A stretch of DNA of 64,000 nucleotides from Burkholderia sp. D-99 (GTDB taxonomy: Bacteria; Pseudomonadota; Gammaproteobacteria; Burkholderiales; Burkholderiaceae): contig NZ_JAAOXM010000004.1 in assembly GCF_011605345.1 (NCBI RefSeq), positions 310,001 to 374,000 on the forward strand, read 5' to 3'. Below are positions 49,571 to 60,600 of this stretch, in pieces. The notes beneath the pieces are model-generated. The model was given only the letters and a program-made list of their open reading frames with translations, was not told the DNA's origin and ran no database searches. Each line of letters opens with the position of its first letter. Position 1 is the first letter of the stretch. The position numbers were made by a program, and so were the translations under genes.

Positions 49571-52500
49571 ATGAACATTTCCCGCCTTTTCATCCTGCGG
49601 CCGGTCGCGACGCTGCTGCTGACGATCGCGCTCGTGCTGGCCGGCGCGGTTGCGGTACGCTTCCTGCCGGTATCGTCGCTGCCCGACGTCGACTACCCGA
49701 CGATCCAGGTGCAGACTTTCTACCCCGGCGCGAGCCCCGACGTGATGGCGACGACCGTCACCGCGCCGCTCGAGGTCCAGCTCGGCGAGATTCCCGGGCT
49801 GCAGCAGATGATCTCGTACAGCTCGGAAGGCGCGTCGGTCATCACGCTGCAGTTCGACCTGTCGGTCAGCCTCGACGTCGCCGAGCAGAACGTCCAGCAG
49901 GCGATCAACGCGGCGAACAGCTACCTGCCGAGCGGCCTGCCCGCGCCGCCGACCTACGCGAAGGTGAACCCGGCCGACCAGCCCGTGCTCACGCTCGCGG
50001 TCACGTCGAATTCGATGTCGCTCACGCAGTTGCAGGACACCGCGAACAACCGGCTCGCGACGAAAATCTCCGAAGTGCCGGGCGTCGGCCTCGTCACGAC
50101 AGCGGGCGGCCACGTGCCGGCCGTGCGCGTCGAGGCCGATCCGCACAAGCTCGCCGCGTACGGGCTGAACATCGACGATCTGCGCACGCTGCTCGCGAAC
50201 GTGAACGTCAGCCAGCCGAAAGGCAACTTCGACGGCCCCGATCTCGACTACACGATCAACGCCAACGACCAGATCACCGATCCGAACGCGTACCTGCGCA
50301 CGGTGATCGCATACCAGAACGGCGCGCCGGTGTTCCTCGGCGACGTCGCGCGGGTATCGCAGGCACCGCAGGACGTCGAGCGCGGCGCGTGGCTGAACCG
50401 CACGCCGGCAATCGTGCTGAACGTGCAGCGCCAGCCGGGTGCCAACGTGATCGCGACCGTCGACCAGATCAAGCGGCAGCTCCCCGCGCTCGAAGCGACG
50501 CTGCCGGCCGGCATGAATGTGCAGATCGTCGGCGACGGCACCGGCGTGATCCGTGCGTCCGTGTTCGACGCCGCGACCGAGCTCGTGCTGGCCGTCGCGC
50601 TCGTCGTGCTGGTGATCTTCGTATTCCTGCGCAACCTGCCGGCGACGCTGATCCCGAGCATCGCGGTGCCCGTGTCGCTGATCGGCACCGTGGCCGCGAT
50701 GCTCGAACTGCACTACTCGATCGACAACCTGTCGCTGATGGCGCTGATCATCGCGACCGGGTTCGTCGTCGACGATTCGATCGTGATGATCGAGAACATC
50801 GTGCGCTACATCGAGCAGGGCATGCGGCCGCTCGACGCCGCGCTGAAAGGCGCGGGGCAGATCGGCTTCACGATCCTGTCGCTAACGGTCTCGCTGATCG
50901 CTGTGCTGATCCCGCTGCTGTTCATGGGCGGCGTGATCGGGCGGCTCTTCAGCGAGTTCGCGGTCACGCTCGCGGTGACGATCCTGATCTCCGCGGTCGT
51001 GTCGCTGACCGTCGTACCGATGCTGTGCGCGCGTATCCTGCGGGCGCAGTCGGAATCGCAACCGGGCCGCTTCGAGCGTTTCAGCGAACGGATCTTCGAG
51101 CGCACGCTCGCGGCCTACGAACGCGCACTGAAGTGGGTGCTTCGCCACCAGCCGCTGACGCTCGCCGTCGCGCTGGTGACGCTCGCGCTGACACTGATCC
51201 TCTACGTCGCGATCCCGAAGGGGCTGTTCCCCGTGCAGGACGTCGGCACGATCCAGGGCATCAGCGTGGCCGACACGTCGGTGTCGTACGCGGCGATGGT
51301 CGAGCGTCAGGCGCAGCTCGCCGATGCACTGCTCAAGGATCCGGATGTCGCGTCGCTCACGTCGTACGTCGGGATCGACGGCGTCAATGCGACGCTGAAC
51401 AACGGCCGCTTCCTGATCAACCTGCGCGCACACGGCGACCGCTCGGCCAGCGCCGGGACGATCGCGCGGCGGCTCCAGCAGGAAACCGCCGGCGTGCCGG
51501 GTGTGCGGCTCTACCTGCAGCCGGTGCAGGACCTGACGCTCGACACGACGCTGTCGCCGAACCAGTACCGCTTCGTGCTGCGCGGCCCGAGCCGGCAGGC
51601 ACTGCAGCAGGTGATGCCCGCGCTGGTCGCGAAGCTGAAGCAATTGCACTCGATTACCGACGTGCAGAGCGATCTCGACGTCGACGGGCTCGGCGTGCAG
51701 GTCGACGTCGACCGCCAGGCGGCCGCGCGCTACGGCATCACGCCGGCGACGATCGACAACGCGCTGTACGATTCGCTCGGCCAGCGCATCGTATCGACGA
51801 TCTTCGAGCAGTCGAACCAGTACCGCGTGATCCTCGTCGCGAAGCCCGAGACGATGCCGAACGTCGCGTCGCTCGGCAACCTGTACCTGCCGAGCCAGAC
51901 GAGCAGCAGCGGCCAGGTGCCGCTCAGCCAGATCGCGACCGTGCGGCTCGTGAAGACGCCGCTCGCGATCCGCCATCTCGCACAGTTCCCGGCCGTGACC
52001 GTGTCGTTCAATCTCGCGAGCGGCGCGTCGCTGAGCGCGGCCGTGGCCGACGTGCGGCGGGTCGAGCGCGACGCCGCGCTGCCGCCGTCGATCCAGTCGT
52101 CGTTCCAGGGCGCGGCGGCCGCGTTCGAGGATTCGCTGTCGAGCGAGGTCTACCTGCTGATCGCCGCACTCGTCGCGGTCTACATCGTGCTCGGCGTGCT
52201 GTACGAGAGCTTCATCCATCCGGTCACGATCCTGTCGACGCTGCCGTCCGCCGGGATCGGCGCGCTGCTCGCGCTGATGATCGCGGGCGCCGATCTCGAC
52301 GTGATCGGGATCATCGGCATCGTGCTGCTGATCGGCATCGTGAAGAAGAACGCGATCATGATCGTCGACTTCGCGCTCGAAGCGGAACGCGTGCACGGCA
52401 AGACCCCGGCCGACGCGATCTTCGAGGCATCGCTGCTGCGTTTCCGGCCGATCCTGATGACGACCTTCGCGGCGATGCTCGGCGCGCTGCCGATGCTGGT

Positions 52501-52699
52501 CGGCACCGGCACGGGCTCGGAGCTGCGCCGCCCGCTCGGCCTCGCGATCATCGGCGGGCTCGCGCTGAGCCAGCTCCTCACGCTGTTCACGACACCGGTG
52601 GTCTACCTGCTGTTCGACCGGCTAGCCGCGCGCCTGCGGCGCCGCCGTGACGCGGCCGCGCCCGGCAACGCCGCACCGGACGGCGGGAGCGCATCGTGA
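49571..52699 (+). CDS. mdtB: RND efflux pump (MdtB-like)
   Basis: Inner-membrane pump of 1042 residues. It starts [21 protein letters not shown], has the proton-relay motif [19 protein letters not shown] in helix 4 and the second-half motif [19 protein letters not shown]. The length and motifs match MdtB, which works as a hetero-trimer with MdtC on bile salts, novobiocin and similar compounds in E. coli; the substrates here are unknown. It lies 21 bp after the adaptor gene and overlaps the next pump gene by four bases. Confidence 0.94.
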   Translation: MNISRLFILRPVATLLLTIALVLAGAVAVRFLPVSSLPDVDYPTIQVQTFYPGASPDVMATTVTAPLEVQLGEIPGLQQMISYSSEGASVITLQFDLSVSLDVAEQNVQQAINAANSYLPSGLPAPPTYAKVNPADQPVLTLAVTSNSMSLTQLQDTANNRLATKISEVPGVGLVTTAGGHVPAVRVEADPHKLAAYGLNIDDLRTLLANVNVSQPKGNFDGPDLDYTINANDQITDPNAYLRTVIAYQNGAPVFLGDVARVSQAPQDVERGAWLNRTPAIVLNVQRQPGANVIATVDQIKRQLPALEATLPAGMNVQIVGDGTGVIRASVFDAATELVLAVALVVLVIFVFLRNLPATLIPSIAVPVSLIGTVAAMLELHYSIDNLSLMALIIATGFVVDDSIVMIENIVRYIEQGMRPLDAALKGAGQIGFTILSLTVSLIAVLIPLLFMGGVIGRLFSEFAVTLAVTILISAVVSLTVVPMLCARILRAQSESQPGRFERFSERIFERTLAAYERALKWVLRHQPLTLAVALVTLALTLILYVAIPKGLFPVQDVGTIQGISVADTSVSYAAMVERQAQLADALLKDPDVASLTSYVGIDGVNATLNNGRFLINLRAHGDRSASAGTIARRLQQETAGVPGVRLYLQPVQDLTLDTTLSPNQYRFVLRGPSRQALQQVMPALVAKLKQLHSITDVQSDLDVDGLGVQVDVDRQAAARYGITPATIDNALYDSLGQRIVSTIFEQSNQYRVILVAKPETMPNVASLGNLYLPSQTSSSGQVPLSQIATVRLVKTPLAIRHLAQFPAVTVSFNLASGASLSAAVADVRRVERDAALPPSIQSSFQGAAAAFEDSLSSEVYLLIAALVAVYIVLGVLYESFIHPVTILSTLPSAGIGALLALMIAGADLDVIGIIGIVLLIGIVKKNAIMIVDFALEAERVHGKTPADAIFEASLLRFRPILMTTFAAMLGALPMLVGTGTGSELRRPLGLAIIGGLALSQLLTLFTTPVVYLLFDRLAARLRRRRDAAAPGNAAPDGGSAS

Positions 52700-55600
52700 A
52701 CCCGGCCGCGCTGTTCATCAACCGGCCGGTCGCCACGACGCTGCTGGCGATCGCGATCCTGCTGTCCGGCGCGCTCGCGTACTTCCGGATGCCGGTCGCG
52801 CCGCTGCCGAACGTCGCGTATCCGGTGATCGTCGTGCAGGCGAACATGGCCGGCGCCAGCCCGGATGTGATGGCATCGACGGTCGCCGAACCGCTCGAAC
52901 GGCGGCTCGAAACGATCGCGGACGTGCAGGAGCTCACGTCGATGAGCTATGTGGGCTCGTCGATGATCGTGATCGAGTTCGGCCTCGACCGCGACATCAA
53001 CGGCGCCGCGCGCGACGTGCAGGCCGCGATCCAGGCCGCGCGCGCGGACCTGCCGACCACGCTGCGCGCGAACCCCACCTACCGCCAGTACAACCCGGCC
53101 GACGCGCCGGTGATGGTGCTCGCGCTCACGTCCGACACGCTGACGTCCGCGCAGCTCTACGATTCCGCGGATTCCGTGATCCAGCAGCAGTTGTCACAGA
53201 TCAAGGGTGTCGGGCAGATCACGCTCGGCGGCGGCGCGCTGCCGTCGGTGCGTGTCGAGCTGAATCCATCGAAGCTGAACAGCTATGGTATCGGCCTCGA
53301 AGACGTTCGCGCATCGCTCGGCGCGGCGAACGCGGACAGCCCGAAGGGCCATCTCGACCAGGGCGGCCATCGCTACGAGATTTTGTCGAACGACCAGATC
53401 GGCACCGCCGCGCCGTATCGCAACCTCGTCGTCGCGTACCGCAACGGCGCGGCCGTGCAGCTGCGCGACGTCGCGCAGGTTCTCGATTCGAACGAGAACG
53501 TACGCAACGCGGGGCTCTACAACGGCAAGCAGGCCGTGCTCGTGATCGTGTTTCCGGAGCCCGGCAGCAATGTCGTCAACACGGTGCGGCAGATTCGCGA
53601 GCGCCTGCCGGTGATCGAGGCTGCGTTGCCCGGCTCGGTGCACGTGGGCGTCGCGGTCGACCATTCGCAGTCGATCAACGCGTCGGTCGCCGACACCGAG
53701 CGCACGCTCGGCATCGCGGTGCTGCTCGTCGTCGGCGTCGTGTTCGTGTTCCTGCTGTCGCCGCGCGCGACGCTGATTCCGGCCGTCGCGCTGCCGCTGT
53801 CGATCGTCGGCACGTTCGGGCCGATGTTTCTGCTCGGCTACAGCATCGACAACCTGTCGCTGATGGCGCTGACAATCGGCACCGGCTTCGTCGTCGACGA
53901 CGCGGTGGTCGTGCTCGAGAACGTCACGCGCTTTCTCGAGGCCGGCTACGCGCCGAAGGAGGCGGCGCTGCGCGGCAGCGCGGAGGTGGCATTCACGGTC
54001 GTGTCGATGAGCCTGTCGCTGATCGCCGTGTTCCTGCCGATCCTGCTGATGCCCGGCATCGTCGGCCTGCTGTTCCACGAGTTCGCGGTTACGCTGTCGA
54101 TCGCGATCCTGCTTTCGATGGCGATCTCGCTGACCGTCACGCCGATGATGTGCGCGTACGTGCTGAGCCGGCAACATGCGCATGCAACGCCGTCGCGCGC
54201 CGGGCAGCGCGTCGCGGCCATGCTCGACCGGCTGCGCGATGCATACGCCCGCTCGCTCGACGCGGTGCTCGATCGCGCGTCGCTCGTCGGCGTCGTGCTG
54301 ATCGCGCTGATCGTCGGCAACCTGTTGCTGTTCCGGCTGCTGCCCGCCACCTTCTTCCCCGAGCAGGACAACGGCACGCTGATGGGGCAGATCATCGCGG
54401 ACCAGAGCATCTCGTTCGGCGCGATGCGGCAGAAGCTCGCGCAGCTCCAGTCGATCGTCCAGCAGGATCCGGCCGTCGCCGCGGTGGCCGGCTTCACCGG
54501 CGGGCGCGCGCTGAACACGGCCAACGTGTTCGTCGCGCTGAAGCCGCTCGCGCAGCGTCACGCGTCGGCCACCGAAGTCGTCAACCGGCTGCGGCCGAAG
54601 CTCGCGGCCGTCTCGGGTGCGCGCCTGTTCCTGCAGGCGCAGCAGGATCTGCGCATCGGCGGCCGGCAGTCGGCCGCCGAATACCAGTACACGCTGACGA
54701 GCGACGATCCGCAGGCGCTCTATGCGTGGACGCCGCGGCTCGTCGATGCATTGAACCAGCGGCGCGGCCAGCTGGTCGACGTGAACTCCGATCTGCAGCA
54801 GCACGGGTTGCAGACGATGGTGACGGTCGACCGCGCGACCGCGAAACGCTACGGCTTCGACCCGAACCAGATCGACAACGTGCTGTACGACGCCTTCGGC
54901 CAGCGCACCGTTTCGACGATCTACAACCAGCTGAACCAGTACTTCGTCGTGATGGAAGTCGCGCCGCAGTCCTGGCAGTACCCGTCGTCGCTCGGCCGGA
55001 TCTTCGCGAGCACGGCCGCCGGCAACGCGAACGGCACCGCGCAGACGCAGTATTCGTCGGCCACCGTGCCGAATGCCGCCACGACGCTCGCGACCGGTGC
55101 GGCGGTCGGCGTCGCGACGTCGGGCGCAGGCACGAGCGGCACGACCAATGCGCAGAATGCGAATGCGCAAGCGAATGCATCGACCAACAGCATCTCGAAC
55201 AGCAAGGGCGGCAGTTCGACCGGCAGCGCGGACAGCACGTCGGCGGAAACGATGGTGCCGCTCACCGCGCTCGCGCTGTTCTCGAACAGCCATACCGCGA
55301 CGCAGGTGAACCACCAGGGCGGCCTCGTCGCGGCGACGATCTCGTTCAACCTGCCGCCGAACGGCTCGCTGAGCGATGCGGCCGCCGCGATCGCCGACGC
55401 CGAACGGTCGATCGGCATGCCTGCGTCGGTACACGGCGCGTTCGCCGGTGCCGCGCAGGCGTTCACGCGCTCGATGGACGTGGTGCCGCTCCTGATCGTC
55501 GCGGCGCTCGCGGTCGTCTACCTCGTGCTCGGCGTGCTGTACGAGAACACGATCCACCCGCTGACGATCCTGTCGACGCTGCCGTCGGCCGGCATCGGCG

Positions 55601-56028
55601 CGACGCTCGCGCTGCTCGTATTCGGCGTGCCGTTCTCGGTGATCTCGATGATCGGCTTCATCCTGCTCATCGGCATCGTGAAGAAGAACGGGATCATGAT
55701 GGTCGACGTCGCGATCCAGCTGCAGCGCGACGAGGGTATCGACGCGCGCCGCGCGATCCACGAGGCGGCCGTGCGACGCCTGCGCCCGATCATGATGACG
55801 ACGGCCGCGGCCGTGCTCGGCGCGCTGCCGCTCGCGCTCGCGATCGGCCAGGGCGCGTCGCTGCGCCAGCCGCTCGGCGTGACGGTCATGGGCGGGCTGC
55901 TGATCAGCCAGGTCTTCACGCTCTATACGACGCCCGTGATCTATCTGACTCTCGACCGGCTGCGCGAGCGACTCGCGCGCGGGTCGTGGCTGTGGCCGCG
56001 CGAACGGCGGCCCGAATCGAGGCACTGA
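52696..56028 (+). CDS. mdtC: RND efflux pump (MdtC-like) with low-complexity insertion
   Basis: Second pump of the pair, 1110 residues. The start is GTG at 52696, overlapping the previous stop (GTGA), with GGGAG before it. The proton-relay motif [19 protein letters not shown] and [19 protein letters not shown] are present. It is about 75 residues longer than usual because of an Ala/Ser/Thr/Asn/Gly-rich insertion at roughly residues 775-855, in the second periplasmic loop. The rest of the protein is normal. It lies 3 bp before the outer-membrane gene. Confidence 0.94.
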   Translation: MNPAALFINRPVATTLLAIAILLSGALAYFRMPVAPLPNVAYPVIVVQANMAGASPDVMASTVAEPLERRLETIADVQELTSMSYVGSSMIVIEFGLDRDINGAARDVQAAIQAARADLPTTLRANPTYRQYNPADAPVMVLALTSDTLTSAQLYDSADSVIQQQLSQIKGVGQITLGGGALPSVRVELNPSKLNSYGIGLEDVRASLGAANADSPKGHLDQGGHRYEILSNDQIGTAAPYRNLVVAYRNGAAVQLRDVAQVLDSNENVRNAGLYNGKQAVLVIVFPEPGSNVVNTVRQIRERLPVIEAALPGSVHVGVAVDHSQSINASVADTERTLGIAVLLVVGVVFVFLLSPRATLIPAVALPLSIVGTFGPMFLLGYSIDNLSLMALTIGTGFVVDDAVVVLENVTRFLEAGYAPKEAALRGSAEVAFTVVSMSLSLIAVFLPILLMPGIVGLLFHEFAVTLSIAILLSMAISLTVTPMMCAYVLSRQHAHATPSRAGQRVAAMLDRLRDAYARSLDAVLDRASLVGVVLIALIVGNLLLFRLLPATFFPEQDNGTLMGQIIADQSISFGAMRQKLAQLQSIVQQDPAVAAVAGFTGGRALNTANVFVALKPLAQRHASATEVVNRLRPKLAAVSGARLFLQAQQDLRIGGRQSAAEYQYTLTSDDPQALYAWTPRLVDALNQRRGQLVDVNSDLQQHGLQTMVTVDRATAKRYGFDPNQIDNVLYDAFGQRTVSTIYNQLNQYFVVMEVAPQSWQYPSSLGRIFASTAAGNANGTAQTQYSSATVPNAATTLATGAAVGVATSGAGTSGTTNAQNANAQANASTNSISNSKGGSSTGSADSTSAETMVPLTALALFSNSHTATQVNHQGGLVAATISFNLPPNGSLSDAAAAIADAERSIGMPASVHGAFAGAAQAFTRSMDVVPLLIVAALAVVYLVLGVLYENTIHPLTILSTLPSAGIGATLALLVFGVPFSVISMIGFILLIGIVKKNGIMMVDVAIQLQRDEGIDARRAIHEAAVRRLRPIMMTTAAAVLGALPLALAIGQGASLRQPLGVTVMGGLLISQVFTLYTTPVIYLTLDRLRERLARGSWLWPRERRPESRH

Positions 56029-56031
56029 CCG

Positions 56032-57495
56032 ATGACACTCCCCCGCTCCTTTTCCGGGCACGCACCCTCCGCGTGGCGGCTGTGCACCTGCGTGCTCGGT
56101 GCGGCGATCACGCTGGCGCTGGCGCTGGCCGGCTGCGCGGTCGGCCCCGACTACCACCGCCCTGCGGTCGCAACGCCCACGACCTATCGCGAGCTGCCCG
56201 GCTGGACGCAGGCAAAGCCCGACGCCGACGGCCCCAAAGGCGACTGGTGGACGGCTTTCCACGATCCGCTGCTGAACGAACTGGAGCCGCTCGTCACGGT
56301 GTCGAACCAGACGGTCAGACAGGATTACTACAACTACCAGCAGGCGCTCGCACTGGTACGCGAAGCGCGTTCCGGGCTGTTTCCGACGATCTCCGCGACG
56401 AGTTCCGCCACGCGGCAGCGTACGGCCGGTGCGGGTGCCGCGTCGGTGGCAAACTCGGGCGCGCTCGAAGGCAACGTGAGCTGGTCGCCGGATCTGTGGG
56501 GCGAAGTGCGGCGCACGGTCGAGGAGCGCAAGGCGAGCGCGCAGGCCAGCGCCGCGACCTACGCGAATGCGGCGCTGTCGGAGCAGGTGACGCTCGCGAC
56601 GACGGTGATCGACCTGCGCGTAACCGACGCGAACATCGACCTGCTCGATGCGACCGTCAAGGCCGACGAAGCGTACCTGCGCGTGATCGCCGACCAGGAC
56701 AAAGCCGGCACGATCCCGCCGTCTGATCTCGTCACCGCGCAGACGCAGCTCGAAAGCGCGCAGTCGAGCCTGATCGCACTCGGCGTGTCGCGCGCGAAGT
56801 ACGTGCATGCGATCGCAGTGCTCGTCGGCCGCAATCCGGAAGCGCTCGACGTGCCGCATGACGCGACATTGCCGGTGCTGCCCGACGTCCCTGTCGGCGT
56901 GCCGTCGACGCTGCTGCAGCGGCGGCCCGACATCGCGGTGGCCGAGCGGCAGATGGCGTCGGAGAACGCGGCGATCGGCGTCGCGATCGCCGCGTACTAT
57001 CCGACTATCTCGCTGTCGGCCGTGGCCGGGTTTTCGGCGTCGCCGCTGGCTGGGTTGCTGAACGTGTCGCACTATGTGTGGTCGCTCGGGGCGAGTGCGT
57101 CGGAAACGCTGTTCGACGGCGGCGAGCGCAGCGGTGAGGTGGCTGCCTCGAAGGCGGCGTATGACGCGGCGGTCGCGAACTATCGCGGGACGGTGCTCGG
57201 GGCGCTGCAGAACGTCGAGGACGACCTCGCCAGCGTGCGAGTGCTGGCGGATCAGGCGGCCGTGCTGGAGCGCGCGGTGGCTAACGCGAAGCGCGGTGCG
57301 GATATTGCGTTCAATGAGTATCAGGCAGGAACCGTCGACTATACGACGGTCGCTACCGCGCAGACCACGTTGCTCGGGTTGCAGGAGAGCGCGTTGACCG
57401 TGCAGCAGGAGCGGCTGGTGGCTACGGCGACGTTGTTCGGTGATCTGGGGGGTGGGTGGTCGGATGCGCGGCTGGATGTGGGGCAGCCGGGGTGA
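56032..57495 (+). CDS. Outer-membrane efflux channel lipoprotein (NodT family)
   Basis: TolC-like channel of 487 residues. The signal peptide ends LAGC, so the mature protein is probably lipid-anchored at that Cys, and is followed by VGPDYHRP, typical of OprM/NodT proteins. The inter-repeat motif LLQRRPDIAVAERQMASENAAIG is present. It completes the tripartite system with the adaptor and the two pumps. Bases toward its 3' end have somewhat lower GC at third positions than the rest of the operon, where the accessory region begins. Confidence 0.93.
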   Translation: MTLPRSFSGHAPSAWRLCTCVLGAAITLALALAGCAVGPDYHRPAVATPTTYRELPGWTQAKPDADGPKGDWWTAFHDPLLNELEPLVTVSNQTVRQDYYNYQQALALVREARSGLFPTISATSSATRQRTAGAGAASVANSGALEGNVSWSPDLWGEVRRTVEERKASAQASAATYANAALSEQVTLATTVIDLRVTDANIDLLDATVKADEAYLRVIADQDKAGTIPPSDLVTAQTQLESAQSSLIALGVSRAKYVHAIAVLVGRNPEALDVPHDATLPVLPDVPVGVPSTLLQRRPDIAVAERQMASENAAIGVAIAAYYPTISLSAVAGFSASPLAGLLNVSHYVWSLGASASETLFDGGERSGEVAASKAAYDAAVANYRGTVLGALQNVEDDLASVRVLADQAAVLERAVANAKRGADIAFNEYQAGTVDYTTVATAQTTLLGLQESALTVQQERLVATATLFGDLGGGWSDARLDVGQPG

Positions 57496-57714
57496 TGATC
57501 ATTGCGGGGCGCGTGTGGATCGCTGCCTTTCCTTTTATGACTCTTCGTAGATTGTCGAGGTCATCTGTCGGCTCGCGACCCATTGCAGACCATCGACTCA
57601 CGAAATATGCGGCACGAAAGCAGCCGCTCGGCTACCCGATCCGGCTGAGACCAAGCCATCGGAAGGCTGGCAGCCCATTCTCATTGGGCATGGGTTATTC
57701 TTAAATAGGGCATC
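57496..57714. other. Boundary between efflux operon and accessory region
   Basis: 219 bp without a gene, of lower GC than the efflux operon. An AGGG sequence lies just before the ATG at 57715. No tRNA, attachment-site repeat or clear terminator is visible to me here. Confidence 0.35.
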
Positions 57715-59406
57715 ATGCCGCGAACTGCGAACCGCATTGCGGTCTCGATTCTCGCTGGGCGGCCCCAGTCGATCAACCCGAACACGGCACATTCGATGTC
57801 AACCATTCCAAACACGCGATCCATTACACTTCCGCGGCGCGGCGCAGCCGATGAGAAAATTACAACCCGTCGGAATCTGCTTTTCGTTGGTGCCAATGGC
57901 TCAGGCAAGACTCGCCTCGGAACTTGGCTTGAAATGGACTCGCCTGACAAAGCCCGCGTGTTCAGAATCTCCGCGCAGAAATCGCTGTCTATGCCTGACA
58001 CGACGACGCCAATGGCTATCGACCTAGCGGAGCGGAACCTCGTCTTCGGCAACCCGACGGAGCAAGGAAACAAGCAGTTCTACCGTTGGCAAAACAAGCC
58101 TGCCACGGCGTTCCTAAATGACTTCGAGAAGCTGATGATCTTTCTGTTCTCGGACGAGACGGAGGCGAACGCCAAATTCAAGGTCGCCCAGCGCCAATCA
58201 GCCACCAAGGTCGATCCACCCCTGACCAGGCTTGACAAGGTAAAGCAGGCATGGGAGCGAATTCTTCCTCATCGCGAACTCGTAATCGGTGGCTTACGAA
58301 TCCAGACCCAGGTTCGGGGCGACGCAAGCAAAATCTACAACTCGTCTGAGATGAGTGATGGCGAACGCGTCATCTTCTATCTCATCGGACAGTGTCTTGC
58401 CGCGCCCAACGACGGCATTATCGTCATCGACGAGCCGGAGCTGCACCTACATAAGTCGGTACAAGCCCCTCTGTGGGCTGAGGTTGAGAGGCTGCGCCCC
58501 GATTGCCTGTTCGTGTACCTGACTCACGATGTCGACTTTGCCGTGGCGCAAGAAGGCGCGCAGCGCGTCTGGCTAAAGTCTTTCGACGGCACATCTTGGG
58601 ATTGGGAGCTCATCGAGGACAAGGACGATCTCCCGGATGACCTCTTGATCGAGGTGCTCGGCAGTCGAAAGCCTGTTGTCTTCGTCGAGGGCGTGAACGG
58701 CAGTCACGACGTCTCGCTCTACCGCGAGATACTTACCGGTTTCTTGGTCATCCCTCGCGGCAGCTGCGACCAGGTCATCCAAGCTGTTCGAGCTTTGCGT
58801 TCGAACGCTCAGCTCCATCACCTGCAGGTCTACGGCCTCATCGACCGTGACCGGCGCACGGCGCCAGAAATCGCCGCGCTGCGGAGCGACAACATCTACA
58901 CGCTGGAGGTGGCGGAGGTGGAGAACCTCTTTTGTACACAGGAGGTACTGGCCCTCGTTAGCGGCCGCTTGGCTCGCGACACCGCAATCGATTTCAACCA
59001 GGCCGTCACCCAGGTCTTCAAGCAGTTACAAACCGAACTCGACACCCAGGTCTCTTTGCGGGTCGTCGCGGAGGTGAAGTTCAAGCTCAATTGTTTTGAT
59101 GCGGCGGCTCGTGGAGTACCCGCGCTCTCCGCGGCTTTGCAACAACTGACTCAAAGCATTGACATTTCTGCTCTTTACGCGCAGTTCAACGCGGAATTTC
59201 AGATTGCGATTAACGCAAAAGACTATCGAGGATTGCTGCGCCTCTACAACCGCAAGTCTCTGCCGAACCAGATAGGAAACGCATTGGGACTGAAGCCGGG
59301 CGAGCTCGTCGAGCTCGTGGTTCGCCTTGCGAGAACTGATGCGCGCGCCGCTGTCGTCGCCGCCATCAAGCCGTACCTCGGTGCCTTTGCACCCCTCGTG
59401 ATCTGA
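57715..59406 (+). CDS. AAA ATPase fused to a DUF4435 (TOPRIM-like) domain
   Basis: A 563-residue protein of ABC/SMC-type ATPase plus nuclease-like architecture. Residues 50-290 hold Walker A GANGSGKT (59-66), a degenerate signature SEMSDGERV (211-219), Walker B IIVIDEPELHLH (235-246) and the switch His in YLTHDVDF (271). Residues 315-560 match DUF4435, with a TOPRIM-like Glu325 in VVFVEG and Asp377/Asp379 in GLIDRDRR. DUF4435 proteins paired with AAA ATPases form the PARIS phage-defence system (AriA and AriB), and OLD nucleases share the same plan; here both are in one compact chain. GC is clearly lower than in the neighbours, suggesting transfer. Defence is inferred. Confidence 0.85.
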   Translation: MPRTANRIAVSILAGRPQSINPNTAHSMSTIPNTRSITLPRRGAADEKITTRRNLLFVGANGSGKTRLGTWLEMDSPDKARVFRISAQKSLSMPDTTTPMAIDLAERNLVFGNPTEQGNKQFYRWQNKPATAFLNDFEKLMIFLFSDETEANAKFKVAQRQSATKVDPPLTRLDKVKQAWERILPHRELVIGGLRIQTQVRGDASKIYNSSEMSDGERVIFYLIGQCLAAPNDGIIVIDEPELHLHKSVQAPLWAEVERLRPDCLFVYLTHDVDFAVAQEGAQRVWLKSFDGTSWDWELIEDKDDLPDDLLIEVLGSRKPVVFVEGVNGSHDVSLYREILTGFLVIPRGSCDQVIQAVRALRSNAQLHHLQVYGLIDRDRRTAPEIAALRSDNIYTLEVAEVENLFCTQEVLALVSGRLARDTAIDFNQAVTQVFKQLQTELDTQVSLRVVAEVKFKLNCFDAAARGVPALSAALQQLTQSIDISALYAQFNAEFQIAINAKDYRGLLRLYNRKSLPNQIGNALGLKPGELVELVVRLARTDARAAVVAAIKPYLGAFAPLVI

Positions 59407-59650
59407 CCAAAAGCGGCAAAAGGCAGCAGGTTCGGCATCCGGCGGACCTGACAGGCGCTTCTACTTCCGGCGCTCGAGACCGAGACGCGTACTTATGTAG
59501 CCTATCCGAAAGCGGTCTGTTGCCGATGTCCGCTCCTGGCCGAACCCTGCCGGTGACCCCTCCGACAAACCGCGACTGGCTCAACCCAACGGTGGATTCA
59601 ACCGGCCTCCTCGAAAGCAGCCGTTCGAATCGGGGCCAACGAACTGGTCG

Positions 59651-59667
59651 GCCCCGATCCTCGGGGC
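59651..59667. terminator. Hairpin between convergent genes
   Basis: A perfect stem with 7-bp arms (GCCCCGA, loop TCC, TCGGGGC) lies between the convergent ATPase and proline dehydrogenase genes. It has no clear T run on either side, so it is at best a weak or factor-assisted bidirectional terminator. Confidence 0.35.
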
Positions 59668-59679
59668 GTGCTGTAACGG

Positions 59680-60600
59680 CTACCGAGTCCGATCGCGACG
59701 TATCATCGCGGACAGGATATATCCGGCGATTCGTGGATTCTCCTTGATTCGTCGAGTGCTGTAGCCATACCAGTCGTGCCCGTATGGCACATAGACGCGC
59801 ACATCGAATCCTTGCGCAAGCAAAGCGTCACGCAGCGGTTCGCACACCCCCAGTAACATCTGGAACTCGAATCGTGACCTGTCGATTTGCTCGCGTTGCA
59901 GCCAGTTGATCAGCGCATCGATCAATTGTGCATCGTGCGTTGCAATGCCGACGAATGATCCCGCCTGAATAGCGGTCAGGACGTGCCGAATGAAGTGGGA
60001 ATTGATCGCGGCCCGATCCATCGATGCGCCCTCGACAAGATGCTCCTTTGCCTCCGCATAAATCCCCTTGCAAATACGCATGCGACTCTTGCGCGCCTGC
60101 AGTGGAACTATGTCATCGTTTGTGCGCGTCAAATACGCCTGTAGCGCGATTCCGACTGGATACCCGTCGGAATCGAGCTTCAAGAACGCGTCGAGCGTTC
60201 TCTGGGTGCAACGGATGTCTTCCATGTCGATGCACGCGCTGATCCCCTGCGATGCTGCTGCTCGCAGAATCACCGAGACTCGCGCCATGCAAGCGTCTTC
60301 GTCGAGATGCAACCCCAGCGCGGTCAACTTTATCGACAGCTCGGTGGACTCATTTTGCGCGTCGAACGCCTGGATCAGATTGAGATAATCGCGAGTCATC
60401 GACTCTGCCTGATCCGACGACGACGCCGTCTCGCCCAACACATCGACGGTTGTTCTGAAGCCCGCTGCGTGGAGCGCGTGGATGCGCGTACGGGCATCGC
60501 CAAGCGTTTCGCCGGCGATATATCGGCGGGAGATCTTGCGGATCAGTGAACGGGGAACGAGCGGGATGGCGTGAGCTGCCATCGTATTTAAAATACGCAT
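59680..60600 (-). CDS. Monofunctional proline dehydrogenase
   Basis: FAD enzyme of 306 residues that oxidises proline to pyrroline-5-carboxylate. It has the PRODH barrel motifs: TVDVLGET near residue 52, LSIKLTALGLHLDE, CIDMEDIRCTQRTLDAF, GIALQAYLTRT, RICKGIYAEAKEHL, the turn IATHDAQLI and the C-terminal YVPYGHDWYGYSTRRIKENP, where the two Arg bind the proline carboxylate. Most Burkholderia use the large PutA protein, so a short, single-domain enzyme of the Gram-positive type is notable and suggests transfer. No pyrroline-5-carboxylate dehydrogenase is adjacent. A 26-bp palindrome upstream is a likely control site. Confidence 0.88.
   Translation of the reverse strand: MRILNTMAAHAIPLVPRSLIRKISRRYIAGETLGDARTRIHALHAAGFRTTVDVLGETASSSDQAESMTRDYLNLIQAFDAQNESTELSIKLTALGLHLDEDACMARVSVILRAAASQGISACIDMEDIRCTQRTLDAFLKLDSDGYPVGIALQAYLTRTNDDIVPLQARKSRMRICKGIYAEAKEHLVEGASMDRAAINSHFIRHVLTAIQAGSFVGIATHDAQLIDALINWLQREQIDRSRFEFQMLLGVCEPLRDALLAQGFDVRVYVPYGHDWYGYSTRRIKENPRIAGYILSAMIRRDRTR

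Noticed and set aside
48160..52650. Open frame of 1496 codons on the plus strand
   Set aside because: It lies in another frame of the MdtA and MdtB genes, with Arg/Gly-rich composition and no ribosome binding site. The other frame carries all family motifs.
53194..57072. Open frame of 1292 codons on the minus strand across the MdtC and channel genes
   Set aside because: It is a GC-rich shadow of the plus-strand genes. Its translation is almost only Arg, Asp, His, Gln and Ala and matches no family, whereas the plus strand encodes clear RND and NodT proteins.
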